Source of the DNA: Pseudomonas marginalis
GTDB taxonomy: Bacteria > Pseudomonadota > Gammaproteobacteria > Pseudomonadales > Pseudomonadaceae
Assembly (NCBI RefSeq): GCF_001645105.1
Contig: NZ_LKEG01000054.1
Coordinates: 31,328 to 95,327 of the forward strand
Direction: 5' to 3'
Length of the DNA: 64,000 nt
In this document: one piece after another, positions 44,796 through 54,591 of the stretch
Layout: each line of letters begins with the position of its first letter
Position numbering within the stretch: position 1 is the first letter of the stretch
Made by a program: the position numbers and the translations under genes
Notes under the pieces: generated by a model
What the model was told of the DNA's origin: nothing
The model's input: only the letters and a program-made list of their open reading frames with translations
Databases searched by the model: none

Positions 44796-45820
44796 TGTTT
44801 CGACTCCCGAGCAGCGGACAACGGTACGGCACGCACTTGATCACCCACCACCAGTTGCAGGCGCTTGGCGGTCAGCGGATCGACCACCAGCGTGCCTGCC
44901 GCCAGGCGGGCCGGTGCGGCGGTAATGCGGCAATCCTCGCGCTTGCGGTTATGGATCAGGAACGGCGTGGCGTCGTCCCCCGGCGTGCCGATGGCCAGTA
45001 CCAGCGACTGGCTGTCGCGCACGGCGCGGATCTTGGTGGTTTCACACTCCACCGCCGGGCCGGCGTCGAAGATGTCGACGTAGCCCTGGTAGCTGAACCC
45101 TTCGCTCTTGAGCATGCTCAGCGCCGGTTCGGTGTCCGGGTGGACCTTGCCGATCACGTTGCGCGCATCCTCGGACAGGAAGCAGCTGTACAACGGAAAC
45201 TTCGGCATCAGCTCGGCGATAAACGCTTTGTTGCCCACGCCGGTGAGGTAGTCGGCCTGGCTGAATTCCATCTTGAAAAAGTGCCGACCCAGGCTTTCCC
45301 AGAACGGCGAGCGCCCCGCGTCGTTGGACACGCCACGCATCTCGGCAATGATCTTGCTGCCGAACAACTGCGGGAACTCAGCGATAAATAGCAGGCGCGC
45401 CTTGGCCAGCATGCGGCCGTTGAGGCCGCTGCGGTAATCGGCGTGCAGGAACAACGAGCACAGCTCGGAATTGCCGGTGAGGTCGTTGGCCAGGAACAGC
45501 GTCGGAATCTCGCGATAGATGTTCAGCTCCTGGGAGGCGCTGACGGTCAGGCCGACCCGGAAGTTGTACCAGGGCTCACGCAAGCCAACGGCGCCGGCGA
45601 TGGCAGAAATGCCCACCACGCGGCCTTCGTCATTTTCCAGCACGAACAGGTAGTCGGCATCGCCGCGCCCGGCGTCGCCGCGAAAGGTTTTCTCGGCCCA
45701 GCCCACGCGATGGGTCAGGCGCTCTTCGTTGGCCGGCAAGGTGGTGAGGCCGGTGCCGGTGCTGCGCGCCAGATCAATCAGGGCCGGTAAATCGCTGCTG
45801 CGTACGGGACGAACGATCAT
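44792..45820 (-). CDS. aruG: Arginine N-succinyltransferase subunit (AruG)
   Basis: This 342-residue subunit is the second of the heteromeric arginine/ornithine succinyltransferase that starts the pathway with succinyl-CoA. MIVRPVRSSDLPALIDLARS is the AstA-family N terminus, and GYVDIFDAGPAVEC matches the equivalent segment of its partner AruF. Two tandem AstA-like genes are the Pseudomonas pattern; E. coli has one. It overlaps astD by 4 bp. Confidence 0.95.
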   Translation of the reverse strand: MIVRPVRSSDLPALIDLARSTGTGLTTLPANEERLTHRVGWAEKTFRGDAGRGDADYLFVLENDEGRVVGISAIAGAVGLREPWYNFRVGLTVSASQELNIYREIPTLFLANDLTGNSELCSLFLHADYRSGLNGRMLAKARLLFIAEFPQLFGSKIIAEMRGVSNDAGRSPFWESLGRHFFKMEFSQADYLTGVGNKAFIAELMPKFPLYSCFLSEDARNVIGKVHPDTEPALSMLKSEGFSYQGYVDIFDAGPAVECETTKIRAVRDSQSLVLAIGTPGDDATPFLIHNRKREDCRITAAPARLAAGTLVVDPLTAKRLQLVVGDQVRAVPLSAARESKQ

Positions 45821-45871
45821 GCTATCTCCTCGAACGGGCCGCTGTTGTCAGCCACCCGCGAAACTCTCTTT

Positions 45872-46891
45872 TTAAACCGCTACCAGGCGCACGCTCGCGC
45901 CTTCGCCAACACCCAGGGCTTCGGCCGCTGCGAGGTCCAACGTCACCGGTTTACCCGGCGCGTAATCCAGCTCCAGCATCACCGCGCGGTAATCCTGCAA
46001 CTGCGCGTTGCTCACCAGGTACTGGCGGCCGACACCCTTGACCATCTCACCGATCTTCACCGGCACCACGCGGCTCTGGGCGATGGAGCGAATGCCCGAC
46101 ACCCGCGCATGCAGCGTTGGGCCACCGTCGAAGATGTCGATGTAATGGTCGGTCTCGAAGCCTTCGCGCATCAGGATGTCGAAGGTGATCTGCGCACGCG
46201 GGTGCACCTGGCCCATCGCCTCTTGGGCTTCGTCCGGCAGCAGCGGCACGTAGATCGGGTAGTGCGGCATCAGCTCGGCGAGAAACGTACGGCTTTTCAG
46301 TCCGCACAGGCGCTCGGCGGCGGCGTAGTTGAGGTCGAAGAAGTTGCGACCGATGGCGTCCCAGAACGGCGAATCACCGTTCTCGTCGCTGTAGCCGACG
46401 ATCTCGGTCACCACCGAGTCGGCAAAGCGCTCGGGGTGGCTGGCGACGAACAGCAGGCGGCCACGGGAGTTGAGTTCCGACCACGGCGAACCGACCAGCG
46501 CAGGCTTCACGTAGAAGCTGGTGAGCAGGCTGTTGCCGGTCAGGTCGTGGCACTGGGAAAGCACGTGGATCTTGTTGTGGATCTTCAGCTCGCGGGAGGC
46601 GTGCACGAAGGTTTCGTTACGGAAGCTGTAGAACGGCTCCGAGTAACCGGCCGAGGCGACGATGGCCGAGCAGCCGGCGAGCTTGCCGGTCTCGGTGTCT
46701 TCGAGCACAAAGAAGTAGCTCTCTTCACCGTTGAAACTCACCTCGGCCGCGAAGGAGGCTTCGCTGGCGGCGATTTTATCGCTCAGGCGCTCCACATCGT
46801 CCGGCAAGGAGGTGACACCAATCGGGCTGTCCGCAGCCAGACGCTGTACCTCGCCCAGATCAGCCATTTGCGCGGGGCGCATCACCAGCAT
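45872..46891 (-). CDS. aruF: Arginine N-succinyltransferase subunit (AruF)
   Basis: This 339-residue subunit pairs with AruG. ATG 46891 (MLVMRPAQMADLGE) has AAGGAG nearby; the longer frame upstream consists of repeat sequence and is rejected. The GNAT-like N-terminal part and HYIDIFDGGPTLHARV are family features. It ends 51 bp before aruG; the gap before it to astC (about 260 bp) contains a large REP element. Confidence 0.95.
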   Translation of the reverse strand: MLVMRPAQMADLGEVQRLAADSPIGVTSLPDDVERLSDKIAASEASFAAEVSFNGEESYFFVLEDTETGKLAGCSAIVASAGYSEPFYSFRNETFVHASRELKIHNKIHVLSQCHDLTGNSLLTSFYVKPALVGSPWSELNSRGRLLFVASHPERFADSVVTEIVGYSDENGDSPFWDAIGRNFFDLNYAAAERLCGLKSRTFLAELMPHYPIYVPLLPDEAQEAMGQVHPRAQITFDILMREGFETDHYIDIFDGGPTLHARVSGIRSIAQSRVVPVKIGEMVKGVGRQYLVSNAQLQDYRAVMLELDYAPGKPVTLDLAAAEALGVGEGASVRLVAV

Positions 46892-46960
46892 GGTGTCACT
46901 CCTTAACTCGAAAAACTCACAGGAAAAAATACCGGACAGGTCCTGATTCAACACAGGTCC

Positions 46961-47093
46961 AAATGTGGGAGCCGGCTTTTGTGGCGAGGGAGCTTGCTCC
47001 CGCTGGGCTGCGTAGCGGCCCCAAAGATATTGGGAGCGCTTCGCACTCCAGCGGGAGCAAGCTCCCTCGCCACAAAAAGCAGCTCCCACATTT
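46961..47093. repeat. Large compound REP element between astC and aruF
   Basis: A nested inverted repeat: outer arms TGTGGGAGC / GCTCCCACA, inner arms TTGTGGCGAGGGAGCTTGCT and its complement, with a central CTGGAGTGCGAAGCGCTCCC-like palindrome. It is the second REP type in this window. Confidence 0.85.
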
Positions 47094-47153
47094 GACTCGG
47101 TCCGGCCTACAGAATTTTGCTCGACGCCTGATCGCCAGGCGCCGAACGGTCCA

Positions 47154-48374
47154 TCAGGCGTGTGTCAACGACTTCACGGCACGCTCAAAACGGTCCAGGC
47201 CTTCGTTGATGTCCGCCTCTTCCACCACCAGGCTTGGGGCAAAACGCACCACGTCCGGGCCGGCTTGCAGGATCATCAGGTTTTCTTTCTCGGCCGCGTT
47301 GAACACGTCCTTGGCCTTGCCTTTGAAGGCATCGCTCAGCACGCAACCGATCAGCAGGCCCATGCCACGGACTTCGGTGAAGATGCCGTATTGCTTGCCG
47401 ATCTGCTCCAGGCGCGCCTTGAACAGGTCGTGCTTGGCGTTGACGCCGGCCAGCACCTCGGGGGTGTTGATCACGTCGATCACCGCCTCGGCGACCGCGC
47501 ACGCCAGCGGGTTGCCGCCGTAGGTGGTGCCGTGGGTGCCAACCACCAGGTGCTTGGCCAGCGCCTCAGTGGTGAGCATCGCCGCAATCGGGAAACCGCC
47601 GCCCAGGCTCTTGGCGCTGGTTAGGATGTCCGGCACCACGCCGTAATGCTGGTAGGCGAACAGGTGGCCGCTGCGGCCCATGCCCGTTTGCACTTCGTCG
47701 AACACCAGCAGCGCGTTATTCGCGTCGCACAGCTCACGCGCGCCTTGCAGGTAGGCCAATTCGGCCGGCAGTACGCCGCCTTCGCCCTGGATCGGCTCCA
47801 GCACCACGGCGCAGGTCTTGTCCGACACGGCGGCTTTCAGCGCGTCGAGGTCGTTATAAGGGACGTGGGTGATGCCCGTGATTTTAGGCCCGAAACCGTC
47901 GGAGTACTTCGACTGGCCACCGACGTTGACGGTGAACAGGGTACGGCCGTGGAAGCTGTTCAGCGCGGCAATGATCTCGTACTTCTCAGTGCCGAAACGG
48001 TCGAACGCCACGCGACGGGCCAGCTTGAAGGCGGCCTCGTTGGCTTCGGCGCCGGAGTTGCAGAAGAACACGCGCTCGGCAAAGGTGGCGTCGATCAGCT
48101 TATGCGCCAGGCGCAGGGCCGGCTCATTGGTGAACACGTTCGACACGTGCCACAGCTTGTTGGCCTGTTCGGTCAGCGCACCGACCAGCGCCGGGTGGGC
48201 GTGACCCAATACGTTGACCGCGATGCCGCCGGCAAAGTCGATCAGCTCTCGACCCGCCTGGTCCCATACGCGCGAACCTGCGCCACGCACGGGGATGAAG
48301 GCGGCAGGTGCGTAGTTGGGAACCATCACCTGGTCGAAATCGGCACGTTGCACCGGGGCTTGCTCAACGGACAT
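47154..48374 (-). CDS. astC: Succinylornithine / acetylornithine aminotransferase (AruC, AstC)
   Basis: This 406-residue PLP aminotransferase converts succinylornithine to the semialdehyde and can also act as ArgD in arginine synthesis. FDEVQTGMGRSG holds the PLP-binding Asp and TSAKSLGGGFP the Schiff-base Lys. It is the first gene of the catabolic operon, with AGGAGA before the ATG. Two ArgR-type half-sites lie upstream. Confidence 0.95.
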   Translation of the reverse strand: MSVEQAPVQRADFDQVMVPNYAPAAFIPVRGAGSRVWDQAGRELIDFAGGIAVNVLGHAHPALVGALTEQANKLWHVSNVFTNEPALRLAHKLIDATFAERVFFCNSGAEANEAAFKLARRVAFDRFGTEKYEIIAALNSFHGRTLFTVNVGGQSKYSDGFGPKITGITHVPYNDLDALKAAVSDKTCAVVLEPIQGEGGVLPAELAYLQGARELCDANNALLVFDEVQTGMGRSGHLFAYQHYGVVPDILTSAKSLGGGFPIAAMLTTEALAKHLVVGTHGTTYGGNPLACAVAEAVIDVINTPEVLAGVNAKHDLFKARLEQIGKQYGIFTEVRGMGLLIGCVLSDAFKGKAKDVFNAAEKENLMILQAGPDVVRFAPSLVVEEADINEGLDRFERAVKSLTHA

Positions 48375-48452
48375 CGGAGTCTCCTGAAGAGGAACGCCTG
48401 CCTGGAACTGGCGGGCGATGCAGGGATTGTAAGGACAGTTTTCAGAGCGGCC

Positions 48453-48468
48453 TTGCCGCCAAGCGACA
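48453..48468 (-). promoter_or_regulatory. ArgR half-site near astC (proximal)
   Basis: Minus strand TGTCGC-N8-AA, matching the Pseudomonas ArgR half-site pattern TGTCGC-N8-AA. It lies just downstream of a CTATAAG -10-like sequence. Confidence 0.55.
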
Positions 48469-48503
48469 ACTTCTTATAGCGCCAACCCCCGTTTTACGCG
48501 GGT

Positions 48504-48519
48504 TTACGCCAATGCGACA
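48504..48519 (-). promoter_or_regulatory. ArgR half-site near astC (distal)
   Basis: Minus strand TGTCGC-N8-AA again, 51 bp upstream of the first and close to the poor -35 region of the TATAAG promoter. This placement suits activation by ArgR. Confidence 0.55.
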
Positions 48520-48660
48520 AATAGCGTCGCAATGGCGCAGTTTAAACGTTCCACGCCGTCTTAGGCAGCGGGAATGCCGGCAGGTTATTTATCTACCGCC
48601 GAGTGCAGGCTCCGGATTGCTTTGCTGACAGCCTTCTTGATCATGCAAAGGACCGCGCTC

Positions 48661-51600
48661 GTGACCCCATCCTCCATCGCCCTCCACACCCCGCCCTTGA
48701 ACGCCTACGCCGACGTGCATGAGGAAACCCTCAAACAATCGATTCCCGCCTGGATAATCAACGCCTCGCCGGCCAAGCGTGCGGCCCTCAGCCGTGGGCA
48801 AGCCGCCATTGCCGACTGGTACAAAACCGCACCCCCCAGGGAACATGAAACCCTCAAAGCCCTCGTCGGCGCGGCCTGGGTCGCGCAAAACCAGGTGGAC
48901 CAGGCGATGAACAACCTGCTGTCACCCGCCGACTTCGGCGCCCCACTGCTGCAACAGTTACTCAAGCAACGCTTCGGCATGGACCTCGATGTACGGGCTA
49001 CCTACCTGCGGTTTTACGTGCCCCAGACTGTCCCGTGGTTTCCTATCCGCACCGGCGCAGCCCGGACCTGGACCGTCTCCCTGCTGGACGCCGCCTTGCA
49101 TAACTTCGAAGCGGGTGAAGCCTTTGAAGCCCAGTCGGGCTTCATCACGCAGCCGCGCCACGATGGCCAGTTCGAGCCTTTGCCCACGCTTGACGCGCGC
49201 ATCAGCGTGGCCCAGTTCACCGCCCTGTGCCGCGAACTCGATATAGGCGGTCGGTACCCGCACTACCTGGATCAATTCTTCGATGCCCGGAACGCGGTGG
49301 CCGTGACCCGACTGCGACTCAAGCTCGACACCACCCACAAAGCGGACCTGGCCGTTGCCCTGCAAATAGCCTGGATGAAAAAAGACCTGCTCGACGACCA
49401 GTCCTTTGTGCTGTTGCAACGCCTGCTCAGCCCACAAAGTGGCGGTAAACCCGGCGCGCCCCTGCAGTGTTACGACCTGAGCATCATGTCGAGCACACTG
49501 ACCGGCATCGTGCTGTTTTCGCAGAGCCTGGGCAGCCGTCACGACGTTCCGATGATCGCCTACATCCCGGACGACCCCTACGCGCCGCTCAAACAATACC
49601 CCTCCCCCGCCGCCTTCATGAAGGCCTTGGGAAACAACTTGCGCACCGTCGAGTATCAACAGTTTTTCAGCCGTTTCATCCACCACGACGAGCGCGGGGA
49701 GTTTTTCGCCGACCTCAATCACCGACTGTCCCGCGTCACCTGGCACCCACACACACGGGGCGACCCGCTGCCGACGTGGCGCGACACGCCCATCGACAAT
49801 CCTCATCTGACATTCGGTGGCCATGTCATCCAAGGCGACCTATTCCAACACCTGTACCTGCAAAAGCTCAACAAGGTGTACCGGGACGCGAAAGCCCTGG
49901 CCGTGTCCACCGCCAGCGTCGATCAGAAGGTGCGCTGGGAGCGCTGGAGCGTCTTTCAGAAAATTGCTTCGACGCTGCTGCAAATCGCCGCCTTTATTGC
50001 TGCGCCCTTTATTCCGCCGATTGGCCTGGTGATGCTCGGCTATACCGCCTACCAGATGCTCGATGAAGCCTTCGAGTGGATTATCGACTGGGCCGAAGGC
50101 GAGGTCAGCGATGCCTTCAGGCATTTGCTGTCGTTCGTCGAACAAGGCATACAACTGGGGCTGTTCATTGCGGGTGCGCCTTTGGCCACTGGCGCCTTGC
50201 GCAAGCTGCTACCGCCCGAGGCCTGGGCGTTTTTTGAGCGTCTCAAGCCCGTGATATTGCCAGATGGCCAGGCGCGCCTGTGGAAACCCGACCTCTCACC
50301 CTATGCCCACGACCTCACGCTGGCCAAGCACTCCTACCCCAACGTGCAGGGCCTGCACCCCTATAACGGCATAAAGGTACTGCCCCATGCCAAGGGCATG
50401 CTGGTGGTACAAAGCGACCCGATCACCGAGCAGCCTTACCTGCAACATCCGTCCCGGCCCAACGCGTACCGCCCGCCCTTGACCACCAACGGCAAGGGTG
50501 CCTGGCTGACCGAGTTGGACCGCCCCCTGAGTTGGGACAGCCAGACCCTTATGCAACGCCTGGGCCCGCACACCCAGGGTTTGACCCACGAACAATTGGC
50601 CAATGTACGCCGCATCAGCGCCACCGAAGAAGGCGCGTTACGCAAGATGTACGCCACCGGCCATCCCCCGCCCGCGCTACTGCTCGACACCCTGGAACGT
50701 TTCAAGATCGACCAGGGCTTGCAGGACTTCATACGGCAAATGAGCAGCGATGACCCGCAGGTCTATGGGCAGGCCGACATCCAGACACAACTGCAACTGC
50801 TCACTAACCTGGACCCGTGGCCCAAGACCGCGACCCTGCGTTTTGTCGACGCCCAAGGTCAACGCCTGTGGGAGTTTGCCGGGGATAAACAGGCCCGCGT
50901 CATCCTGATCCAAGAAGCCCAACTGCAAAACGGGGACCTGTTGCACACCCTGCTCGACGCCCTTGATGAGCCGCAGCAAAAGGCACTGCTGGGCGAATAC
51001 TTCGGTGACCCGACCCTGTCCACGCGAGCGCGCGCCGCCAACCTGCGTAAAAAGCTGGCCGGCCTGGCCCGATCGCACCGCACGGAACTCTTCGAGTCAC
51101 GCTATCTGCTCCTTGACCGCCCTGCGGACGCGCGACAAAAAGTGCTGGTCGACGCCACCCCCGGACTGCCTGCCAGCGCCGCCGAGGCCATACTGCACAG
51201 CGCAAACAGCGAGGAGCTGCAACAACTCGACCAAGGCACGCTGGCGCCACGCCTGGCGGAACTGGCCAAAACGCTGCAGGAACAAGCCCATCTCAATCAC
51301 ACCTACGAAGGCCTGTTCCTCGACGCCGTCGACGACCTCGACACCCACCGGCTGGCCCTGCATTCCCTCGAAAGACTGCCAGGGTGGACAGGCACCGTGC
51401 GCATGGAGATCCGCCGACCGGCACCGGCCTCTACGCTCATCGACGCGATTGGCACGCCGGCAGCGCCCACCCTTAGAACCCTGATTCGCGAACCTGATGG
51501 GCGTTACACCCCACACGACAGCGAAGGCCCGCTGTTTGGGCAGACGGATCTGTACACCGCCATGCTCCAGGCCCTTCCCGACAGTGAACGCGATGCCCTG

Positions 51601-54591
51601 AGCCTGCGAATCGGTCAAGCCCCCCAACTGAAGCAGGCACTGGCGGCCCACGCACTGGAGCGTGCACCGCTAAAAAAACTGATCATCGCCCACCCCGAGC
51701 CACCACCCCGCGACACCCGCACGCATCTGCGCCTGCTGGGCATGGACGGCTATCGTGCGGCGCCCAGGGAGCCAAGTGCCGGCCCGAGCCACCGGCTTTC
51801 CCTGGAAGAACAGGCACAACAGCTCTTCCCCGCGCGCACCGCCGAACAAATCAGCCAACTGATTCACAACTTGCAAACCCACCCCGGCGGGGCTCAACCG
51901 CGACTCACTGCATTGAAGCAGGAATATCAACAGCTGGGCCGAGACCTGGACACCTGGGTGGTCAACACCCCCCGGCTATACCCAGGCACACAGGTGCGCA
52001 TCAGCCGTTCGGAGTACGGGAACAACAAACAAAATCGACACCTTTGGGCGCAAGAGCTCAGACGCTGCTGGCGCCAGGAAACCGAAGTCGACCCGTATTT
52101 CGACGTGCCCGAGCGAAACGGCCAGGTACTGACGCTGCTCCACCCCGTCTCCGGCGAACTACCGTCGCTACGGGTGCGCTTCGATCACGTTTCCAAACTG
52201 GAGATCACCGGCCGTGGCGAGGCATTGGATGTCGATACGTTTCTGCAGCTGTTCCCCAGGCTTCGTCATCTGAGCCTGAGGAAGATCCGACTCCACAACC
52301 TCCCCGGGACAATCGGTACATTGGGCCATCTAAATGCGCTGATCCTCAGCGAATGCAACATCACCCTGACGCCCCTCAGCCACATCACCTTGGCCACCCT
52401 CCGCCGGCTCCGCGCCCTGGACCTGTACAACAACCCCTTGGGCCTTATTCCCAACATCGAAAACCTGCCTGAGCTACGCGACCTGGACCTGTCCTCCACA
52501 GGCATCACGGCGCTACCCCCTGGCCTTCTGAACCGCCCTCAACTGGAACTGGCCGTGCTATCCGACAACCAGATCAGTGAACTGCCGGCGGCTTTTTTCG
52601 AGCTGCCCGGCGATACCCGCAAGGAGTTCGACCTCTCCAACAATCCACTTTCCCTGCAGACCCTGGAGCACGTCAAAGCCTACTTCCTGAGGACCGGCCG
52701 CCACTGGGACATCGATGCGCCCAGCGAGGAGGTCGAGCAGGTCAATACGCTGTTCCCGAGCTTCAGCACAGACGAGGTCAACCGCCTGATTTTCGGCTTA
52801 CCCGGAAGCCTGGAAACCGGCCGAGTCGAACTGGCCCGCCTGCATCAGCAATATCAAGGCTTGAATAGCGACCTGAACCGCTGGGTCAGCAGTGCCGCAT
52901 CCCCCGAGGAACAAGCCCGGCGCCTGGCCTTCCAGCACTCGCTCCAGGCGTGCTGGCGACGGGAAACCCCGCTGGACAACAACAGCCCTCAAGCCATTCC
53001 TACCTACACGCTTGAGCATCTACAGCCGATTGAAGGTGAGTTCCCGCCGCTGGACAGTGTGTTCAGCCACGTATCCGCGCTGCGGCTGCAAGGCGAAGGC
53101 GGTCCGTTCCCTTTGCACTCAGCCCCGTTTTTAAGGGGGTTCCCGACACTCAATCACTTGTCGATTGGGCATTACACAATGGGCGATATTCCTGGCCCGC
53201 TGCTCGAACTGCCGCAGCTCACGTCTTTAAGCCTGCGCTACTGCGCACTCACCTTGTCTGCCGACAGCGCGGCCTCCCTCGTCACCCTGGATGCCCTGGA
53301 TTTACTCGACCTCAGCCACAATGCGCTGGAATGGGTGCCGGAATTCGGCCGCTTACCACGGCTGTCCCGCCTCAACCTTGAACATACCGGGCTCACTCAA
53401 ATTCCCGACAGCTTGCTGACACCGGTAGCGCGCACGCAGATCAACTTGAGCGGCAACCGTATCACCCAGATTCCCGACGCGGTATTCGAGCTGAGCGCCG
53501 AGGTGACCGCCGCCTTCGACCTGTCCCGTAACCCCCTGACAAACCAGACACTGGCGCAGATCAAACGCTATTGCCAACGAACCGGCGAACACCTGAAAGC
53601 CGACCCTCCTACCGCACTAAGCGAGCGGATCAAGGCCCTGTACCCCACGTTTACCGACAACGAAGCCAATCGCTTTTTCTTTGAATTACCCGGCGACCTG
53701 GAAGCAGCGGCGCCGGCGATTGAAGGCCTTGAACGCGAATTCCACCAACTGATGACCGACCTGCAGCAATGGGCCCTGGATATCCCCACACGACACCCCA
53801 TCCTGGACGTTCCGCTGGACGCTGGGATGCGGGCTCAGGAGCAATTCAACCGCCTGGCCTTCAAGGCACTGCTGGAAGAGGCGTGGCGCAGGGAGACCGA
53901 ACTGGACGAAACCAACGGCGCCATCACCCACAGAATAGTGTTCGAGAGTCCCTTGCTGGGGGCGTTGCCGGAACTGTCCGCACGCTTTGACCATGTTTCG
54001 CTGCTGGAACTGGGAGGCGAAGGCGGCACCACAAACGTCGACGGGCTCCTACAGCGCTTCCTGCAACTCGACACCCTGATCCTGTCCAAACTCCGCTTGG
54101 GCGCTGTTCCCCAGCGGGTGTTCGATATGCACAGGCTGACCAGCCTGACCCTGTCGGAGTCCAACATTCGACTGACGGCTGCCAGCGTCGATGCACTGTC
54201 AGGCATGAGCACCCTCACGTACCTTGATTTGAGCGAAAACCCGCTGGGTACCACGCCGGACGTCAGTCAGCTCAACCAACTGGAGTCGCTGTACCTGCAG
54301 GACACCCAGATCAGCGAAATCCCCCGCGGTCTATTTGAATTGCGCGAACTGGGCGTACTGGACTTGAGCGACAACCTGATCACCGAGATACCGGCAGACA
54401 TCATCGACCTGGCGCCACGGCTCAACGGCGCGTCCGACCTGAGCGGTAACCCGCTGTCGGTGCAAAGCCTGGAGCATCTGCGCCAGTGCTATTTACTCAC
54501 CGGTAACGACTTCGGCATCAGAGAGGCCACCCAGGATGCCGCCGGCAACCCGTTGGTGCGACCGGACGCCACTGAACCGATGGAGGAATAA
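48661..54591 (+). CDS. Giant leucine-rich-repeat effector/toxin-like protein
   Basis: This 1976-residue protein uses GTG 48661 (AAAGGA 8 bp upstream); a frame opening at 48574 lacks a ribosome site. No signal peptide. The N-terminal 1000+ residues resemble the DUF6543 / dermonecrotic-toxin-like region of large Pseudomonas LRR proteins and hold two hydrophobic stretches (about residues 436-470 and 500-512). The last third is three successive about 300-residue modules (51798-52715, 52732-53600, 53617-54510): each has a helical LFPxxTxxExNRL segment, a CWRRET-like motif, then 6-8 LRRs. Related proteins often end in a NEL ubiquitin-ligase domain; here the chain stops after the third LRR block with no CxD-type domain. 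Likely a host-targeted or interbacterial effector (inference). GC is normal. Confidence 0.85.
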   Translation: MTPSSIALHTPPLNAYADVHEETLKQSIPAWIINASPAKRAALSRGQAAIADWYKTAPPREHETLKALVGAAWVAQNQVDQAMNNLLSPADFGAPLLQQLLKQRFGMDLDVRATYLRFYVPQTVPWFPIRTGAARTWTVSLLDAALHNFEAGEAFEAQSGFITQPRHDGQFEPLPTLDARISVAQFTALCRELDIGGRYPHYLDQFFDARNAVAVTRLRLKLDTTHKADLAVALQIAWMKKDLLDDQSFVLLQRLLSPQSGGKPGAPLQCYDLSIMSSTLTGIVLFSQSLGSRHDVPMIAYIPDDPYAPLKQYPSPAAFMKALGNNLRTVEYQQFFSRFIHHDERGEFFADLNHRLSRVTWHPHTRGDPLPTWRDTPIDNPHLTFGGHVIQGDLFQHLYLQKLNKVYRDAKALAVSTASVDQKVRWERWSVFQKIASTLLQIAAFIAAPFIPPIGLVMLGYTAYQMLDEAFEWIIDWAEGEVSDAFRHLLSFVEQGIQLGLFIAGAPLATGALRKLLPPEAWAFFERLKPVILPDGQARLWKPDLSPYAHDLTLAKHSYPNVQGLHPYNGIKVLPHAKGMLVVQSDPITEQPYLQHPSRPNAYRPPLTTNGKGAWLTELDRPLSWDSQTLMQRLGPHTQGLTHEQLANVRRISATEEGALRKMYATGHPPPALLLDTLERFKIDQGLQDFIRQMSSDDPQVYGQADIQTQLQLLTNLDPWPKTATLRFVDAQGQRLWEFAGDKQARVILIQEAQLQNGDLLHTLLDALDEPQQKALLGEYFGDPTLSTRARAANLRKKLAGLARSHRTELFESRYLLLDRPADARQKVLVDATPGLPASAAEAILHSANSEELQQLDQGTLAPRLAELAKTLQEQAHLNHTYEGLFLDAVDDLDTHRLALHSLERLPGWTGTVRMEIRRPAPASTLIDAIGTPAAPTLRTLIREPDGRYTPHDSEGPLFGQTDLYTAMLQALPDSERDALSLRIGQAPQLKQALAAHALERAPLKKLIIAHPEPPPRDTRTHLRLLGMDGYRAAPREPSAGPSHRLSLEEQAQQLFPARTAEQISQLIHNLQTHPGGAQPRLTALKQEYQQLGRDLDTWVVNTPRLYPGTQVRISRSEYGNNKQNRHLWAQELRRCWRQETEVDPYFDVPERNGQVLTLLHPVSGELPSLRVRFDHVSKLEITGRGEALDVDTFLQLFPRLRHLSLRKIRLHNLPGTIGTLGHLNALILSECNITLTPLSHITLATLRRLRALDLYNNPLGLIPNIENLPELRDLDLSSTGITALPPGLLNRPQLELAVLSDNQISELPAAFFELPGDTRKEFDLSNNPLSLQTLEHVKAYFLRTGRHWDIDAPSEEVEQVNTLFPSFSTDEVNRLIFGLPGSLETGRVELARLHQQYQGLNSDLNRWVSSAASPEEQARRLAFQHSLQACWRRETPLDNNSPQAIPTYTLEHLQPIEGEFPPLDSVFSHVSALRLQGEGGPFPLHSAPFLRGFPTLNHLSIGHYTMGDIPGPLLELPQLTSLSLRYCALTLSADSAASLVTLDALDLLDLSHNALEWVPEFGRLPRLSRLNLEHTGLTQIPDSLLTPVARTQINLSGNRITQIPDAVFELSAEVTAAFDLSRNPLTNQTLAQIKRYCQRTGEHLKADPPTALSERIKALYPTFTDNEANRFFFELPGDLEAAAPAIEGLEREFHQLMTDLQQWALDIPTRHPILDVPLDAGMRAQEQFNRLAFKALLEEAWRRETELDETNGAITHRIVFESPLLGALPELSARFDHVSLLELGGEGGTTNVDGLLQRFLQLDTLILSKLRLGAVPQRVFDMHRLTSLTLSESNIRLTAASVDALSGMSTLTYLDLSENPLGTTPDVSQLNQLESLYLQDTQISEIPRGLFELRELGVLDLSDNLITEIPADIIDLAPRLNGASDLSGNPLSVQSLEHLRQCYLLTGNDFGIREATQDAAGNPLVRPDATEPMEE
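51798..54510 (+). repeat. Three tandem helical-plus-LRR modules within the giant gene
   Basis: Module starts align as LSLEEQAQQLFPARTAEQIS, VEQVNTLFPSFSTDEVNRLI and LSERIKALYPTFTDNEANRF. Each continues through a W(V/A) helix, a CWR(R/Q)ET or AWRRET block, FxHVSxLxLxGxGG, and ends SLQTLEHVK-like. Divergence indicates old duplications. Confidence 0.85.

Noticed and set aside
46892..47089. N-terminal extension of AruF
   Set aside because: The extra 66 codons are translated REP repeat; the family start with AAGGAG is at 46891.
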